64,000 bases of DNA from Atopomonas hussainii (GTDB taxonomy: Bacteria; Pseudomonadota; Gammaproteobacteria; Pseudomonadales; Pseudomonadaceae), in the NCBI RefSeq assembly GCF_900109735.1, contig NZ_FOAS01000010.1, positions 109,871-173,870 on the forward strand, written 5' to 3'. Below the pieces are notes generated by a model. The model was given only the letters and a program-made list of their open reading frames with translations. It ran no database searches and was not told the DNA's origin. Position numbers and translations under genes: made by a program. Of this stretch, positions 24,763 to 33,743 are shown piece by piece (the first letter of the stretch is position 1; each line of letters begins with the position of its first letter).

Positions 24763-24780
24763 GTGTGAAATATTTCACAC
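24763..24780. promoter_or_regulatory. Perfect palindrome matching the CRP/Vfr consensus
   Basis: GTGTGAAATATTTCACAC is an 18-base perfect palindrome and contains the exact TGTGA-N6-TCACA CRP-type core. It lies 69 bases before the ATG of the second solute-binding protein and after the terminator of the first. An AT-rich stretch at about 24815-24823 could be the -10, which would put the site near the class I activator position. Pseudomonas Vfr binds similar sites. Binding is inferred. Confidence 0.6.
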
Positions 24781-24848
24781 GGTGTTGGTGAGCAGTTCTG
24801 CAAGACTGCATGCTCAAATAAAACAACCTCAATTTGAGAAGTAGAAGT

Positions 24849-25610
24849 ATGAAAGCATCTTCCCTGCGTGGCTTCTTGCTGCTGGCTGCTTTGGTGTGTA
24901 GCGGCTTGGCGCGAGCTGAACTCCCTGAAAACTACAAAGTTGTGTTGCTAACGGAAAATTTCCCGCCGTTCAACATGGCGATCAATGACAAGAATTTTGC
25001 CCGTGAGGATTCGATTGATGGCATCAGTGCTGAGCTGGTGCGGGAGATGTTTCGTCGCGCGAAAATCGATTATGTGATGACCTTGCGCTTTCCATGGGAT
25101 CGCATTTATCGCCTAACCCAAGAAAAACCAGGCTATGGCTTGTTCTCTACGAGTCGTACGCCTGAGCGAGAAAACCAATTTAAGTGGGTCGGCCCGCTGG
25201 GTAAAACGCAGCGTGTTTTGATGGCGAAAACGGAAAGCGCCCTGCAAGTTGGTAGCCTTGCTGAAGCGGCTCAGTATCGTGTTGGGGCGTATAAAAACTC
25301 GGCTGTTAGTCAAATGCTAGAAGCTGAAAATGTGCCTTTGATTAATGCCCTGCGCGATCAGGAAAACATCAAAAAGCTAACTAAGGGTCAGATTGACCTT
25401 TGGGCCACGAACGACCCTGTAGGGCGCTACCTTGCTAAACAGGAAGGCTTTCCGGGGGCGTTGAAGGTGGTGTACACCATCAACGAGTCGAATCTGTATT
25501 TGGCGCTAAATTTGGACACCCCGGACGAAGTCATCCAGCGCCTGCAACAAGCGCTGGATCAGATGCGCGCCGAGGGTTATGTCGACGACATCACCAACAG
25601 CTATCTGTAA
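24849..25610 (+). CDS. Periplasmic solute-binding protein, SBP_bac_3 family (paralogue)
   Basis: 253 residues. Signal peptide MKASSLRGFLLLAALVCSGLARA, then TENFPPFNMAINDKNFAREDSIDGI, FSTSRTPEREN and ATNDPVGRYLAKQEG, matching the preceding gene block by block, so the two arose by tandem duplication. ATG 24849 is preferred; an in-frame TTG at 24834 would add five residues. GAGAAG upstream is the ribosome site. Composition is somewhat more AT-rich than the first copy. No transport partner is adjacent. A perfect CRP/Vfr-like palindrome lies upstream, suggesting catabolite or cAMP control. Confidence 0.87.
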   Translation: MKASSLRGFLLLAALVCSGLARAELPENYKVVLLTENFPPFNMAINDKNFAREDSIDGISAELVREMFRRAKIDYVMTLRFPWDRIYRLTQEKPGYGLFSTSRTPERENQFKWVGPLGKTQRVLMAKTESALQVGSLAEAAQYRVGAYKNSAVSQMLEAENVPLINALRDQENIKKLTKGQIDLWATNDPVGRYLAKQEGFPGALKVVYTINESNLYLALNLDTPDEVIQRLQQALDQMRAEGYVDDITNSYL

Positions 25611-25623
25611 TCGACTGCTGCGT

Positions 25624-26640
25624 TCAGCGCCCGCCTTGTGCGGGCGTTGTCGTTTTCGGCTGGTAAATACCGCCGGAACCATGCGCGGCCATGGCGCGAT
25701 TGCCACGCAGGGCGATCAGCGGTTTAAGCGGTAAAAGCTGCACGTGCTGGCTGGCCAGTTTGGGCAGCTCCTCGCGCAATACCTGCAAGGTGGCGGGGTA
25801 GGGATGGCCAATTAACAGCGCGGAGCCTTGCTGTTTGGCCAGTGCAATGCCTTTACGCCATTCGCTGCGGATATGGGCGAGATCGTTCTGATCATCCAAA
25901 AACACATCGCGCGACAAGCTGGCCAGTTGCGCTTGTTGGGCGCTGGCCGCCGCTTGGGTACTGGCGGCAGTGCGGCTATCGACAAAGAACAGTCGCTTGG
26001 CGGCCAACAGCTGCATCAGTTGCTGCATGCCGGCGCCGTCGCTGGTCATGCGGCTACCCATATGGTTATTCACCCCGCTGGCGCCGGGCACTTGTTGCAG
26101 TGCTTGCTGCAGGCGCTCGGCGCGCTCGCTTGGGCTTTGTTCGGGGGTTAGCGCATAGGGCCCAGTTGCCGGCGCCATGGGCATATGCAGCAGGATAGTG
26201 CGGCCTTGCTCGCGCGCCTCGTGGGCGAGGGTTTTGCTGTGCGCGGTGTCGGGCATGATCGCCAGCGCAATCTCTGGGGCTAGGGCCATCACTTGGCGGT
26301 CGCGGGCTAAATTGCCGCCTAAGTCATCAATGATGATGCTCAGCCAATAACCATTGGGCGCAGGGGGCGGCGTCGGTTTGCTGGCTTGGGGCTGGTTGGG
26401 CTCTGTTTGCAGCGGTGCGGCTGGTGTTCGCGCGGGTGCGGCTACCTTGCGAGTTGGGCTTGGCGGCGTTGGCTTAACAGGAGCGGCTAGCGTGTCGCGC
26501 GTGGGGGCGCTGTTGGCGGCGGGTAATGTCGGCAGCGCTTGGGTATGCCCAAGGCTGCCGGGTAGCGGTGCGGCGGGGTTAGCCCAAGCGCTACTGCCGA
26601 GCAGGCAGAGACACAGGCTAACGCCGCGCACGCGGCTCAT
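25624..26640 (-). CDS. yibQ: Divergent polysaccharide deacetylase family protein (YibQ)
   Basis: 338 residues. An N-terminal signal peptide (about residues 1-21) precedes a Pro/Ala/Thr-rich linker to about residue 97 and then a NodB-like fold: LSIIIDDLGGNLARDRQ, LAIMPDTAHSKTLAHEAREQGR and LLHMPMAP, followed by NNHMGSRMTSD. The family (DUF610) is periplasmic; its substrate is unknown, although its gene regularly sits with envC and ctpA, which points to peptidoglycan or envelope work. The ATG overlaps the ctpA stop by four bases (ATGA). Confidence 0.9.
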   Translation of the reverse strand: MSRVRGVSLCLCLLGSSAWANPAAPLPGSLGHTQALPTLPAANSAPTRDTLAAPVKPTPPSPTRKVAAPARTPAAPLQTEPNQPQASKPTPPPAPNGYWLSIIIDDLGGNLARDRQVMALAPEIALAIMPDTAHSKTLAHEAREQGRTILLHMPMAPATGPYALTPEQSPSERAERLQQALQQVPGASGVNNHMGSRMTSDGAGMQQLMQLLAAKRLFFVDSRTAASTQAAASAQQAQLASLSRDVFLDDQNDLAHIRSEWRKGIALAKQQGSALLIGHPYPATLQVLREELPKLASQHVQLLPLKPLIALRGNRAMAAHGSGGIYQPKTTTPAQGGR

Positions 26641-27941
26641 AGCGAGCGGGTGATGTTCAGGCCTTTGAGCAGGTTCAGTGCCTGATTGAGCTGATAGTCG
26701 TTGTCTTGCGGACGCTCTTGGCGCGCTTTCTTGTCTTTGCTCGGCTTGTCGGCGCCGCCATTGCCGTTGCCCAGATGGCCTTCGAGGTCGGCCTCTTTGT
26801 AGCCGGCAAAGTCATCGTCTTGCTCGCGGGTCACGCGGGCGCGCTGCACTTCGATATCCGGCACTATACCTTGGGCCTGAATAGAGCGGTCTTTCGGCGT
26901 GTAATACAAAGCCGTGGTGAGCTTTAGCGCGCGCTCGTTATTCAGCGGCAGCACAGTTTGTACTGAGCCTTTGCCGAAGCTATCGGTGCCCATAATCACC
27001 GCACGCTTGTGGTCTTGCAGGGCGCCGGCAACGATCTCAGAGGCCGATGCGGTGCCGCCGTTAATCAGCACCACCAGCGGGGCGTTTTCCAGCTTGTCGG
27101 CTGGGGTGGCCGAGAAGCGCAGCTCGGCGTTGCTGTCGCGGCCCTTGGTGTAGACGATCAGGCCTTTACGCAGGAAGTGATCGGACACTTCCACCGCCGC
27201 TTGCAGCACGCCGCCGGGGTTGTTGCGCAAGTCCAGCACTAAGCCATTGAGCTTGCCGCCTGCGTCTTTTTGCAGCTTATCCAGCGCCTTGCCGACTTGT
27301 TCGCCGGTGTTGACTTGGAACTGGGTGATGCGCAGGTAGCCGTAGCCATCTTCGAGCATCTGGCGCTTCACGCTTTGTACTTTGATCGCCGCGCGGGTGA
27401 TTTCGACATCAAACGGCAGGCCGCCGTCGCGCACTAAGGTGAGGGTGATCTTGCTGCCGGGTTTGCCGCGCATTTTGTCCACGGCTTCGCTGATGCCTAA
27501 GCCTTGGGTCGGCTGGCCGTCGATTTTGATGATCAAATCACCGGCTTCGATGCCCGCTTCAGCGGCTGGGGTGTCGTCGATGGGGCTGACCACTTTGACG
27601 ATGCCGTCTTCCACGCCGACTTCAATGCCTAAGCCGCCGAACTCGCCGGTGGTGCTCTCTTGCAGCTCGTTAAAGGCTTCCGGCTCTAGATAAGCGCTGT
27701 GCGGGTCGAGGCCGCTGAGCATGCCTTTAATGGCGTTTTCCAGCAGGGTTTTGTCGTCCACCGGCTCAACGTAGGCGGCTTTGATGCGGTCGAGCACTTC
27801 GGCAAAGGTGCGCAGGTCATCCAGCGGCAGCGCTGCTTTGCTCTCGTCGTCGCCGTGCTCGGCCAAGGCGTAGGGGCTTAGCACAGTGCACAGCGCGAGG
27901 CTGGCGGCCAGCAGTGTGCGGCTAAAGGGCAGTGCAAGCAT
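26637..27941 (-). CDS. ctpA: Carboxyl-terminal processing protease CtpA (S41 family)
   Basis: 434 residues with a signal peptide (SRTLLAASLALCTVLSPYALA), an N-terminal helical region, a PDZ domain (GIEVGVEDGIVKVVSPIDDTPAAEAG) and the S41 core: LRNNPGGVL, then the catalytic serine in GGTASASEIVAGAL and lysine in SFGKGSVQ. CtpA in Pseudomonas degrades peptidoglycan cross-link hydrolases in the periplasm. ATG 27941 is chosen: AGGAGA lies nine bases before it and the signal peptide begins there; a longer frame to 27989 lacks both. The C-terminus carries an unusual Lys/Asp-rich tail. Part of the envC-ctpA-yibQ unit. Confidence 0.94.
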   Translation of the reverse strand: MLALPFSRTLLAASLALCTVLSPYALAEHGDDESKAALPLDDLRTFAEVLDRIKAAYVEPVDDKTLLENAIKGMLSGLDPHSAYLEPEAFNELQESTTGEFGGLGIEVGVEDGIVKVVSPIDDTPAAEAGIEAGDLIIKIDGQPTQGLGISEAVDKMRGKPGSKITLTLVRDGGLPFDVEITRAAIKVQSVKRQMLEDGYGYLRITQFQVNTGEQVGKALDKLQKDAGGKLNGLVLDLRNNPGGVLQAAVEVSDHFLRKGLIVYTKGRDSNAELRFSATPADKLENAPLVVLINGGTASASEIVAGALQDHKRAVIMGTDSFGKGSVQTVLPLNNERALKLTTALYYTPKDRSIQAQGIVPDIEVQRARVTREQDDDFAGYKEADLEGHLGNGNGGADKPSKDKKARQERPQDNDYQLNQALNLLKGLNITRSL

Positions 27942-27967
27942 GCAGGTTCTCCTGAAATTGCGGACGC

Positions 27968-29206
27968 TTATCCCTGCGTCCGGCACCACTGGCCGGGATC
28001 ACTGGGTTTACCTTGTTGGCGAATGGCGAAGTACAGCGCGGGCGTGGTTTGCCCGCCGCTGCTGCCAACCGTGGCGATAGTTTCACCGGCGCGCACGTGT
28101 TGGCCTGGGGTCTTCAGTAAGGTTTGATTGTAGCCGTAGAGGCTTAAATAGCCGCCGCCGTGATCGACGATCAGTAGCAAACCGGCGCCGCGTAGCCATT
28201 CGGCGAATACCACGCGGCCATCGTGAATGGCGCGTACTTCACTGCCGGCGGGGGCGCCGAGTAACACGCCATCCCAGCTTAAACGCGCATCTTCGCTGCG
28301 CGGGCTGCCGTATTTAGCCAGTAGTTGCCCGTTCACCGGCCATGGCAAGCGGCCGCGGGCTTTAGCAAAAGGGCCTTCGACACCGTTGCCGGTGCTCACT
28401 GCGATCACCGCTTTGCCGGTTTGCGGATGAGTTTGCGCGGCGGCTAACTGCGCTTGCCGTTCGCGCTCGGCGCGTTCGTGGGCTTGCCGCGCCAGTTCTG
28501 CTTCGATGCTGGCCAGTACTTGATTGAGGCGTTTTTGCTCGGCTTGTTTGGCGGTTAATTTGCCGCCTTGCTGACGCAGGTTGCTGTTGAGCTTAGCGAC
28601 CAGCGCTTTGCGTTCGCTGCGTACTTCTTCGAGCTTGGCCAGCTGCATGTCTAAATTGCCGCGCTGGCCTTCCAGTTGCAGCTGCTGTTTGGCGATATCG
28701 GTTTCGACATTGGCCAGTTGCTGCAAAGTGGTGTTGAAGGTGTCGAGCTGCTCTAGGCGCGCTTGGTTTAAATAGTCGTAATAGGTCAACGTGCGGCTTA
28801 AGTTTTCCGGCTGCTGCTGGTTAAGCAGCAGGCGCAGATACTCTTGGCGACCGCTTTGAAAGGCGGCGCGGGCCTGCACGCTGATCTGCTGATGCTGGGC
28901 GGCCTTGGCATCAAGGAGTTTTTTTTTCTCGTCTTGCAGGTTGTCGAGTTCTTTTTCGGACTCGTCCATCTGCTGCTGGATGTCTTTAACGTCTTTTTCC
29001 AGCTCGCCCATTTGTCGCTCGGTTTTTTGTAGCGACTTTTCGACCCCGGATTTTTCCGTGCGGATTTTATCCAGCAGCTTTTGCAGGGCTTTGATGTCGT
29101 CTTCGGCGGCTTTAAGTTCGCGCTGAGTCTGCGCCTTATCGGCAGGGTCGGCGGCTTGCAGAGGTAATGCAAACAGCAGGCAGAGAGCGGCAAGAGGCAG
29201 GCGCAT
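27968..29206 (-). CDS. envC: Murein hydrolase activator EnvC (M23-like)
   Basis: 412 residues with a signal peptide (MRLPLAALCLLFALPLQA), a long coiled coil from about 20 to 250 (repeated heptads rich in Glu, Lys, Gln and Leu) and a C-terminal degenerate LytM/M23 domain (RLPWPVNGQLLAKYG to LYFAIRQQGKPSDP). The domain lacks the HxxxD and HxH zinc ligands: the stretches read LSWDGVLLGA and VDHGGGYLSLYG, as in non-catalytic activators. EnvC binds FtsEX and activates septal amidases. Followed 26 bases later by ctpA. Confidence 0.92.
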   Translation of the reverse strand: MRLPLAALCLLFALPLQAADPADKAQTQRELKAAEDDIKALQKLLDKIRTEKSGVEKSLQKTERQMGELEKDVKDIQQQMDESEKELDNLQDEKKKLLDAKAAQHQQISVQARAAFQSGRQEYLRLLLNQQQPENLSRTLTYYDYLNQARLEQLDTFNTTLQQLANVETDIAKQQLQLEGQRGNLDMQLAKLEEVRSERKALVAKLNSNLRQQGGKLTAKQAEQKRLNQVLASIEAELARQAHERAERERQAQLAAAQTHPQTGKAVIAVSTGNGVEGPFAKARGRLPWPVNGQLLAKYGSPRSEDARLSWDGVLLGAPAGSEVRAIHDGRVVFAEWLRGAGLLLIVDHGGGYLSLYGYNQTLLKTPGQHVRAGETIATVGSSGGQTTPALYFAIRQQGKPSDPGQWCRTQG

Positions 29207-29255
29207 GGTGGTCCACGGTGGGCGAATAACGGCTTAAGTATGCCGGTTACCTCAG

Positions 29256-29290
29256 CCAAAAAAAACGCCCTACCACTGGGGTAGGGCGTT
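29256..29290 (-). terminator. Intrinsic terminator downstream of gpmI
   Basis: On the minus strand AACGCCCTAC, a short loop and GTAGGGCGTT (29281-29290 and 29264-29273) are followed by a run of eight T residues (29258-29265 as A on the plus strand). This ends gpmI transcription and insulates envC. Confidence 0.85.
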
Positions 29291-29310
29291 ATTGCGATCT
29301 GATGCGGTAA

Positions 29311-30843
29311 TTAAATGCCTGTCAGCAGATTTTTACCGCTCATTTCCGCCGGTTGCGGCAGGCCGAGCAGGGCCAGCATAGTCGGTGCTACGTCGGACAA
29401 AATGCCGCCTTCGCGGATAGTCACGGCGCGCTTACCCACGTAGATAAACGGCACAGGCTCGCAAGTGTGTGCGGTGTGCGCTTGGCCGGTGCACTCGTCT
29501 TCCATCTGCTCGACATTGCCGTGGTCGGCGGTGATCAGCGCTTCGCCACCGACTTTCTCCAGCGCCTCGACGATGCGACCTACGCAGCTGTCGAGGGTTT
29601 CCACGGCTTTTACCGCTGCGCTAAATACGCCGGTGTGACCGACCATGTCGCCGTTGGCGTAGTTGACGATGATCACGTCGTAACGCTGGTTTTCGATGGC
29701 ATCGACGATTTTGTCGGTGACTTCTGGGGCGCTCATCTCCGGCTGCAGGTCGTAGGTGGCGACGTCTGGCGAAGGAATCAAAATGCGCTCTTCGCCGGCG
29801 AAGGGTTCTTCACGACCGCCGGAGAAGAAGAAGGTCACGTGGGCGTATTTTTCGGTTTCCGCGATGCGTAGCTGAGTCAGGCCCTTGTCGGCGAGGTATT
29901 CGCCGAGCACGTTGGTCAGCGCTTCGGGGGCGAAGGCGCACGGTGCGGGGATGCTCGCCGAGTACTGGGTGAGCATCACAAAACCGGCCAGTTGCGGCGC
30001 GCGGCTACGGGCGAACTCGCTGAAGTCGGCCTCAACAAAGGCGCGGCTCAGCTCGCGGGCGCGGTCGGCGCGGAAGTTCATAAACACCACGGCGTCGCCG
30101 TCTGCCACCTTAACCGCTTCGCCGATGGTAGTGGCCTTCACAAATTCGTCGCTCTCGTCGCGGGCATAGGCGGCGGCAAGGCCGTCTTGCGCGCTGGCGG
30201 CGTTAAATTCGCCGTCGCCATCGACAATCAGGCGGTAGGCTTTTTCGACGCGATCCCAGCGGTTGTCACGGTCCATAGCAAAGTAGCGGCCGGTCAGGCT
30301 GGCGATGCGGCCTTTGCCGATCTTGGCGAGTTCTTCTTCGAGGTAGCCAATGTAGTCGGCGGCGCTTTTCGGCGGCGTGTCGCGGCCATCTAAGAAGGCG
30401 TGCACATAAATGTGCTCGGCGCCGCGCTCGGCGGCCAGCTTGACCATAGCGGCGAGGTGTTCTTGATGGCTGTGGACGCCGCCATCAGACAGCAAGCCCA
30501 GCACGTGCACGGCTTTGCCGTTGCTAACGGCTTTATCTACCGCTTGGGTGATGGCGGGGTTAGCGAAGAACTCGCCGTCCCGAATCGCTTTGGTCACGCG
30601 GGTGAAGTCTTGGTACACCACGCGGCCTGCGCCTAAGTTCATGTGGCCGACTTCGGAGTTGCCCATTTGCCCGTCTGGCAAGCCGACATCCATGCCAGAG
30701 CCTGAGATCAAACCATGCGGTTGGCGAGCTTTGAGCGCATCCAGCACCGGCGTGTTGGCCGCGTAGATGGCGTTGTGCTCGGGGTTGTCACTGTGGCCGA
30801 AGCCGTCGAGGATCATCAGAACCAGAGGTTTGCGCAGGGACAT
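29311..30843 (-). CDS. gpmI: 2,3-bisphosphoglycerate-independent phosphoglycerate mutase
   Basis: 510 residues, the standard length. Interconverts 3- and 2-phosphoglycerate through a phosphoserine. The active serine is in [16 protein letters not shown], metal ligands are in [32 protein letters not shown] and [13 protein letters not shown] 30843 is used; a TTG two codons upstream is in frame but has no advantage. It is monocistronic, divergent from the rhodanese gene and ended by a strong terminator. Confidence 0.97.
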   Translation of the reverse strand: MSLRKPLVLMILDGFGHSDNPEHNAIYAANTPVLDALKARQPHGLISGSGMDVGLPDGQMGNSEVGHMNLGAGRVVYQDFTRVTKAIRDGEFFANPAITQAVDKAVSNGKAVHVLGLLSDGGVHSHQEHLAAMVKLAAERGAEHIYVHAFLDGRDTPPKSAADYIGYLEEELAKIGKGRIASLTGRYFAMDRDNRWDRVEKAYRLIVDGDGEFNAASAQDGLAAAYARDESDEFVKATTIGEAVKVADGDAVVFMNFRADRARELSRAFVEADFSEFARSRAPQLAGFVMLTQYSASIPAPCAFAPEALTNVLGEYLADKGLTQLRIAETEKYAHVTFFFSGGREEPFAGEERILIPSPDVATYDLQPEMSAPEVTDKIVDAIENQRYDVIIVNYANGDMVGHTGVFSAAVKAVETLDSCVGRIVEALEKVGGEALITADHGNVEQMEDECTGQAHTAHTCEPVPFIYVGKRAVTIREGGILSDVAPTMLALLGLPQPAEMSGKNLLTGI

Positions 30844-30988
30844 GGGCAACAGACTTTCGCTAGCTAATTAGGAAGGGCTCGCATTTTACCCGTATGCCGC
30901 ACGGCGCGCCACGCGGGGCGTGCCTTCCCAGCGGCCGCTTGGCGTGTATACTGGCCCGCCTGTTTTTGCTGCCTGAGTCGCACGCGTC

Positions 30989-31402
30989 ATGTTTTCCCAG
31001 CTGATCGAATTCGTCTCCAATCACTACCTGCTCAGCACTGCCTTTGTGGTGTTGTTGTGCTTGTTCATTCTTAACGAAACCCGCCGCAGCGGCCGCAGCC
31101 TAACGGCGCGTGAGTTGACTGCGATGGTCAACCAAGACACTGCCGTGCTGGTGGATATTCGTCCGAAGAAAGATTTCACCGCCGGGCATATCGCCGGGGC
31201 CGTGAGCATCCCTAACGACAAACTGGCTAGCCGCATCAGCGAGCTGGACAAGTTCAAAGACAAAACCGTGATCGTGGTGGACGAGAACGGTATGCACGCC
31301 GGTACTGCGTGCACAGCGCTGGGCAAGGCGGGCTTCCAAGTCGCCAAGCTGTCTGGCGGTGTGGCCAGCTGGCGTGCAGACGCGCTGCCTTTGGTGAAGT
31401 AA
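30989..31402 (+). CDS. Rhodanese-like domain protein, membrane anchored, catalytic Cys apparently missing
   Basis: 137 residues. An N-terminal helix (YLLSTAFVVLLCLFILNE) is followed by a rhodanese fold: LVDIRPKKDFTAGHIAGAVSIPND and LSGGVASW. At the usual active-site loop the sequence reads VIVVDENGMHAGTA, where catalytic members have Cys in place of the Asp; so sulfur transfer by the standard route is doubtful. The E. coli homologue YibN sits in the same grxC-secB neighbourhood. The stop overlaps the grxC start (TAATG). A TATACT at 30947-30952 could be its -10. Confidence 0.88.
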   Translation: MFSQLIEFVSNHYLLSTAFVVLLCLFILNETRRSGRSLTARELTAMVNQDTAVLVDIRPKKDFTAGHIAGAVSIPNDKLASRISELDKFKDKTVIVVDENGMHAGTACTALGKAGFQVAKLSGGVASWRADALPLVK

Positions 31403-31656
31403 TGGCCCGCGTGGTGATGTATTCTAGCCAATGGTGCCCATTCTGCGTGCGCGCCAAGCAGCTGCTGGAGCGCAAGGGCGTGAGCTTCGAGGATATCTCC
31501 GTCGATGGCCGCCCCGCGGTGCGCAACGAGATGACTCGCAAAGCCGGGCGCACCTCAGTGCCGCAAATCTGGATTAACGATTTTCATGTCGGCGGTTGCG
31601 ACGATCTCTATGCTCTAGAACGCGCCGGTCGACTCGATGCCCTGCTTGCAGGGTAA
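31402..31656 (+). CDS. grxC: Glutaredoxin 3
   Basis: 84 residues, dithiol glutaredoxin with active site CPFC in [14 protein letters not shown], the cis-proline motif TSVPQIWI and the GGCDDLYAL glutathione-binding loop. A longer frame to 31309 is a shadow of the rhodanese gene. ATG 31402 shares its A with the upstream stop. Part of rhodanese-grxC-secB, the same order as in E. coli yibN-grxC-secB. Confidence 0.96.
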   Translation: MARVVMYSSQWCPFCVRAKQLLERKGVSFEDISVDGRPAVRNEMTRKAGRTSVPQIWINDFHVGGCDDLYALERAGRLDALLAG

Positions 31657-31682
31657 GCATTCCAACAAGAAGGACTTATTCC

Positions 31683-32162
31683 ATGACTGAACAAACTGCC
31701 AACGGCGCCGCCGCAGCTACTGAGCAAGAAGCACAATTCTCGCTGCAGCGCATTTACGTGCGTGACTCTTCTTTTGAAGCGCCGAAAGCCCCGCAAATCT
31801 TCCGCCAAGAGTGGAAGCCGCAAGTAGGTCTGGATCTGAACACCAAGCACACCCAGCTCGAAGGCGACTTCCACGAAGTGGTACTGACCCTGAGCGTGGA
31901 AGTGAAAGTCGGTGACGAAGTGGCCTTTATTGCTGAAGTGGAGCAGGCCGGTATCTTCCTGATCAGCGGTCTGGAGCAGGGCGCAATGGCGCACACCTTG
32001 GGCGCGTTCTGCCCGAACATCCTGTTCCCCTATGCGCGTGAAAACATCGACAACCTGGTAGTGAAGGGCAGCTTCCCGGCCCTGATGCTGCAACCGGTGA
32101 ACTTCGATGCGCTGTTCGCCCAAGAGATGGCGCGTCAGCAGCAGGTTGCCGGCAACGCTTAA
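31683..32162 (+). CDS. secB: Protein-export chaperone SecB
   Basis: 159 residues. Homotetrameric cytosolic chaperone that keeps preproteins unfolded for SecA. Core motifs visible: [42 protein letters not shown] and [17 protein letters not shown]. The N-terminal ~20 residues are Ala/Glu-rich and variable. AAGGAC lies before the ATG. A strong bidirectional terminator follows. Confidence 0.97.
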   Translation: MTEQTANGAAAATEQEAQFSLQRIYVRDSSFEAPKAPQIFRQEWKPQVGLDLNTKHTQLEGDFHEVVLTLSVEVKVGDEVAFIAEVEQAGIFLISGLEQGAMAHTLGAFCPNILFPYARENIDNLVVKGSFPALMLQPVNFDALFAQEMARQQQVAGNA

Positions 32163-32182
32163 TCAGCGTTTCTCAGCGATAT

Positions 32183-32213
32183 AAAAAGGGCGCCCTGATC
32201 GGCGCCCTTTTTG
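32183..32213. terminator. Bidirectional intrinsic terminator between secB and trmL
   Basis: AAAAAGGGCGCC, a six-base loop, GGCGCCCTTTTT: a GC-rich seven-pair stem flanked by A and T tracts, so it can end transcription from both the secB side and the converging trmL side. Confidence 0.88.
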
Positions 32214-32244
32214 CGTTTTTGGGTTTGCGTTTTGCGGCTTGCCG

Positions 32245-32715
32245 TTACGTGTCTTGACTGCCGACAAAGCCCAGCTGGCGCCATGCTTCGTAGACTACGA
32301 CGGCGGCAGCGTTGGACAAGTTCAAGCTGCGACTTTGCGGCAGCATGGGCAGGCGAATGCGTTGCTCCGGCGGCACGCTTTCGCGCACCTCAACCGGTAG
32401 CCCACGGCTTTCTGGGCCGAATAGCAGCAAGTCGCCGGCTTGGTAGCTCACCTTGGTGTAGCAGTGGCTGCCTTTGGTGGTCATGGCCAGCACGCGTTGC
32501 GGCTTAATCGCCGCGAGGCAGTCCTCCAGCGAGGCATGCACTTGCGCGCGTGCCCACTCGTGGTAGTCCAAGCCGGCGCGGCGCAGGCGTTTGTCGTCCA
32601 GCACAAAGCCTAACGGCTCGATTAAGTGCAGGCGAAAGCCAGTGTTGGCGCAGAGGCGGATGATATTGCCCGTGTTGGGCGGTATCTCGGGTTCATACAG
32701 TGCAAGATCAATCAT
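32245..32715 (-). CDS. trmL: tRNA (cytidine(34)-2'-O)-methyltransferase TrmL
   Basis: 156-residue SPOUT methyltransferase that modifies the wobble base of tRNA-Leu isoacceptors. Starts [21 protein letters not shown] and contains the SAM-knot motifs [11 protein letters not shown] and [18 protein letters not shown]. Monocistronic; it converges on secB and is divergent from the MSHA cluster. Confidence 0.95.
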   Translation of the reverse strand: MIDLALYEPEIPPNTGNIIRLCANTGFRLHLIEPLGFVLDDKRLRRAGLDYHEWARAQVHASLEDCLAAIKPQRVLAMTTKGSHCYTKVSYQAGDLLLFGPESRGLPVEVRESVPPEQRIRLPMLPQSRSLNLSNAAAVVVYEAWRQLGFVGSQDT

Positions 32716-32807
32716 TTAGCGGAACTATTAAAAGTTGTGTCTATAAAAAGGCTTGGCGCTGGCAATTGACGTTCAAATGACTATCCTCAGGCTAAGCGAG
32801 GAGCATT

Positions 32808-33743
32808 TTGCCGGGAGCAACCAGTTTGAACTGGTTTAAGAAAAAAAAGAAAAACACGGCTGGGGGGCTGGTCGGTATTGAGTTCGGGCCAGAGGGCTTT
32901 GCCGTGGCGCAGGTCGAGCGCGCCGACGAAGGCGAGCCGTCCTTAACCTGCTGCCAGTTTGTCGAATGCGCCGAGGCGGAGCAAGCGGCGCGTCTTGCCG
33001 AGAGCGTGAAAAGCCTTGGTCTTGCCGGGCAAGAAGCGGTGGTGGTTTTGCACCCGGCCAATTACCAGTTTCTGCTCCTCGATCGCCCCGAAGTGCCCGA
33101 TGAAGAACTGCGCGAGGCGCTGCAATGGCGGCTCAAAGACCTGATCGACGACGACCCCGAGCAAGTGGTGTTCGACGTCCTCACCCTGCCGGATGATGCC
33201 TACCGTGGCCGCGCCAAGATGGCCTATCTGGTGGTGGTCAGCAAAGCGCTGGTGTTAGACCTAAGGCACAAACTGCGCGAAGCCGGCTTAAAGCTGCGCT
33301 ATGTCGATATCACCGAAATGGCCTTCCGCAATCTTGGCCTGCTTGCTGCGGCGCCGGGGGTTAATGCCGCGCTGCTGCGGCTGCGCTCCACCGAAGGTCT
33401 GATTACCGTGCAGCAGGGTGAAGACCTGTACATGGTGCGCCGTGTCGAGCTGGGCCTAAACGCCCTAGCGCAGGGTTACGACAACATGCTGCTGGAAGTG
33501 CAGCGCTCGCTCGATTACTACGAAAGCCAGATCGGCAAAGGTGCCGTGGGGCGCTTATTACTGCTGCCCTCCAAGCGCGCCAGTGAGCCGGTATTGGATG
33601 CACTGAAAATCGGCTTGGCGGCGCGGATTGATCGCCTCGATCTGCCGGCGCTGTTTGCTCAAGCCCCCGAGCTGGATGAGCGCACCCAAGCTTATTGCTT
33701 AGCCGCTGTAGGTGGCGCCTTGCGTCAGGAGGCGTCGGCCTGA
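32808..33743 (+). CDS. mshI: MSHA biogenesis protein MshI (PilM-like)
   Basis: 311-residue cytoplasmic actin-like protein corresponding to PilM/MshI, the first component of the pilus inner-membrane platform. VGIEFGPEGFAVAQVE is the N-terminal phosphate loop; the rest aligns with PilM-like folds (LDRPEVPDEELREALQWRLKDLIDDDPEQV). Two TTG starts compete: 32808 (AGGAG upstream) and 32826 (GGGAGC upstream, giving MNWFKKKKK). Both are plausible; the longer is listed. First gene of an 18-gene cluster; a TTGACG at 32766-32771 could be part of its promoter. Confidence 0.88.
   Translation: MPGATSLNWFKKKKKNTAGGLVGIEFGPEGFAVAQVERADEGEPSLTCCQFVECAEAEQAARLAESVKSLGLAGQEAVVVLHPANYQFLLLDRPEVPDEELREALQWRLKDLIDDDPEQVVFDVLTLPDDAYRGRAKMAYLVVVSKALVLDLRHKLREAGLKLRYVDITEMAFRNLGLLAAAPGVNAALLRLRSTEGLITVQQGEDLYMVRRVELGLNALAQGYDNMLLEVQRSLDYYESQIGKGAVGRLLLLPSKRASEPVLDALKIGLAARIDRLDLPALFAQAPELDERTQAYCLAAVGGALRQEASA

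Noticed and set aside
32183..32213. Possible riboswitch or attenuator after secB
   Set aside because: The structure is a simple symmetric terminator hairpin with A and T tracts, sufficient as a bidirectional terminator.
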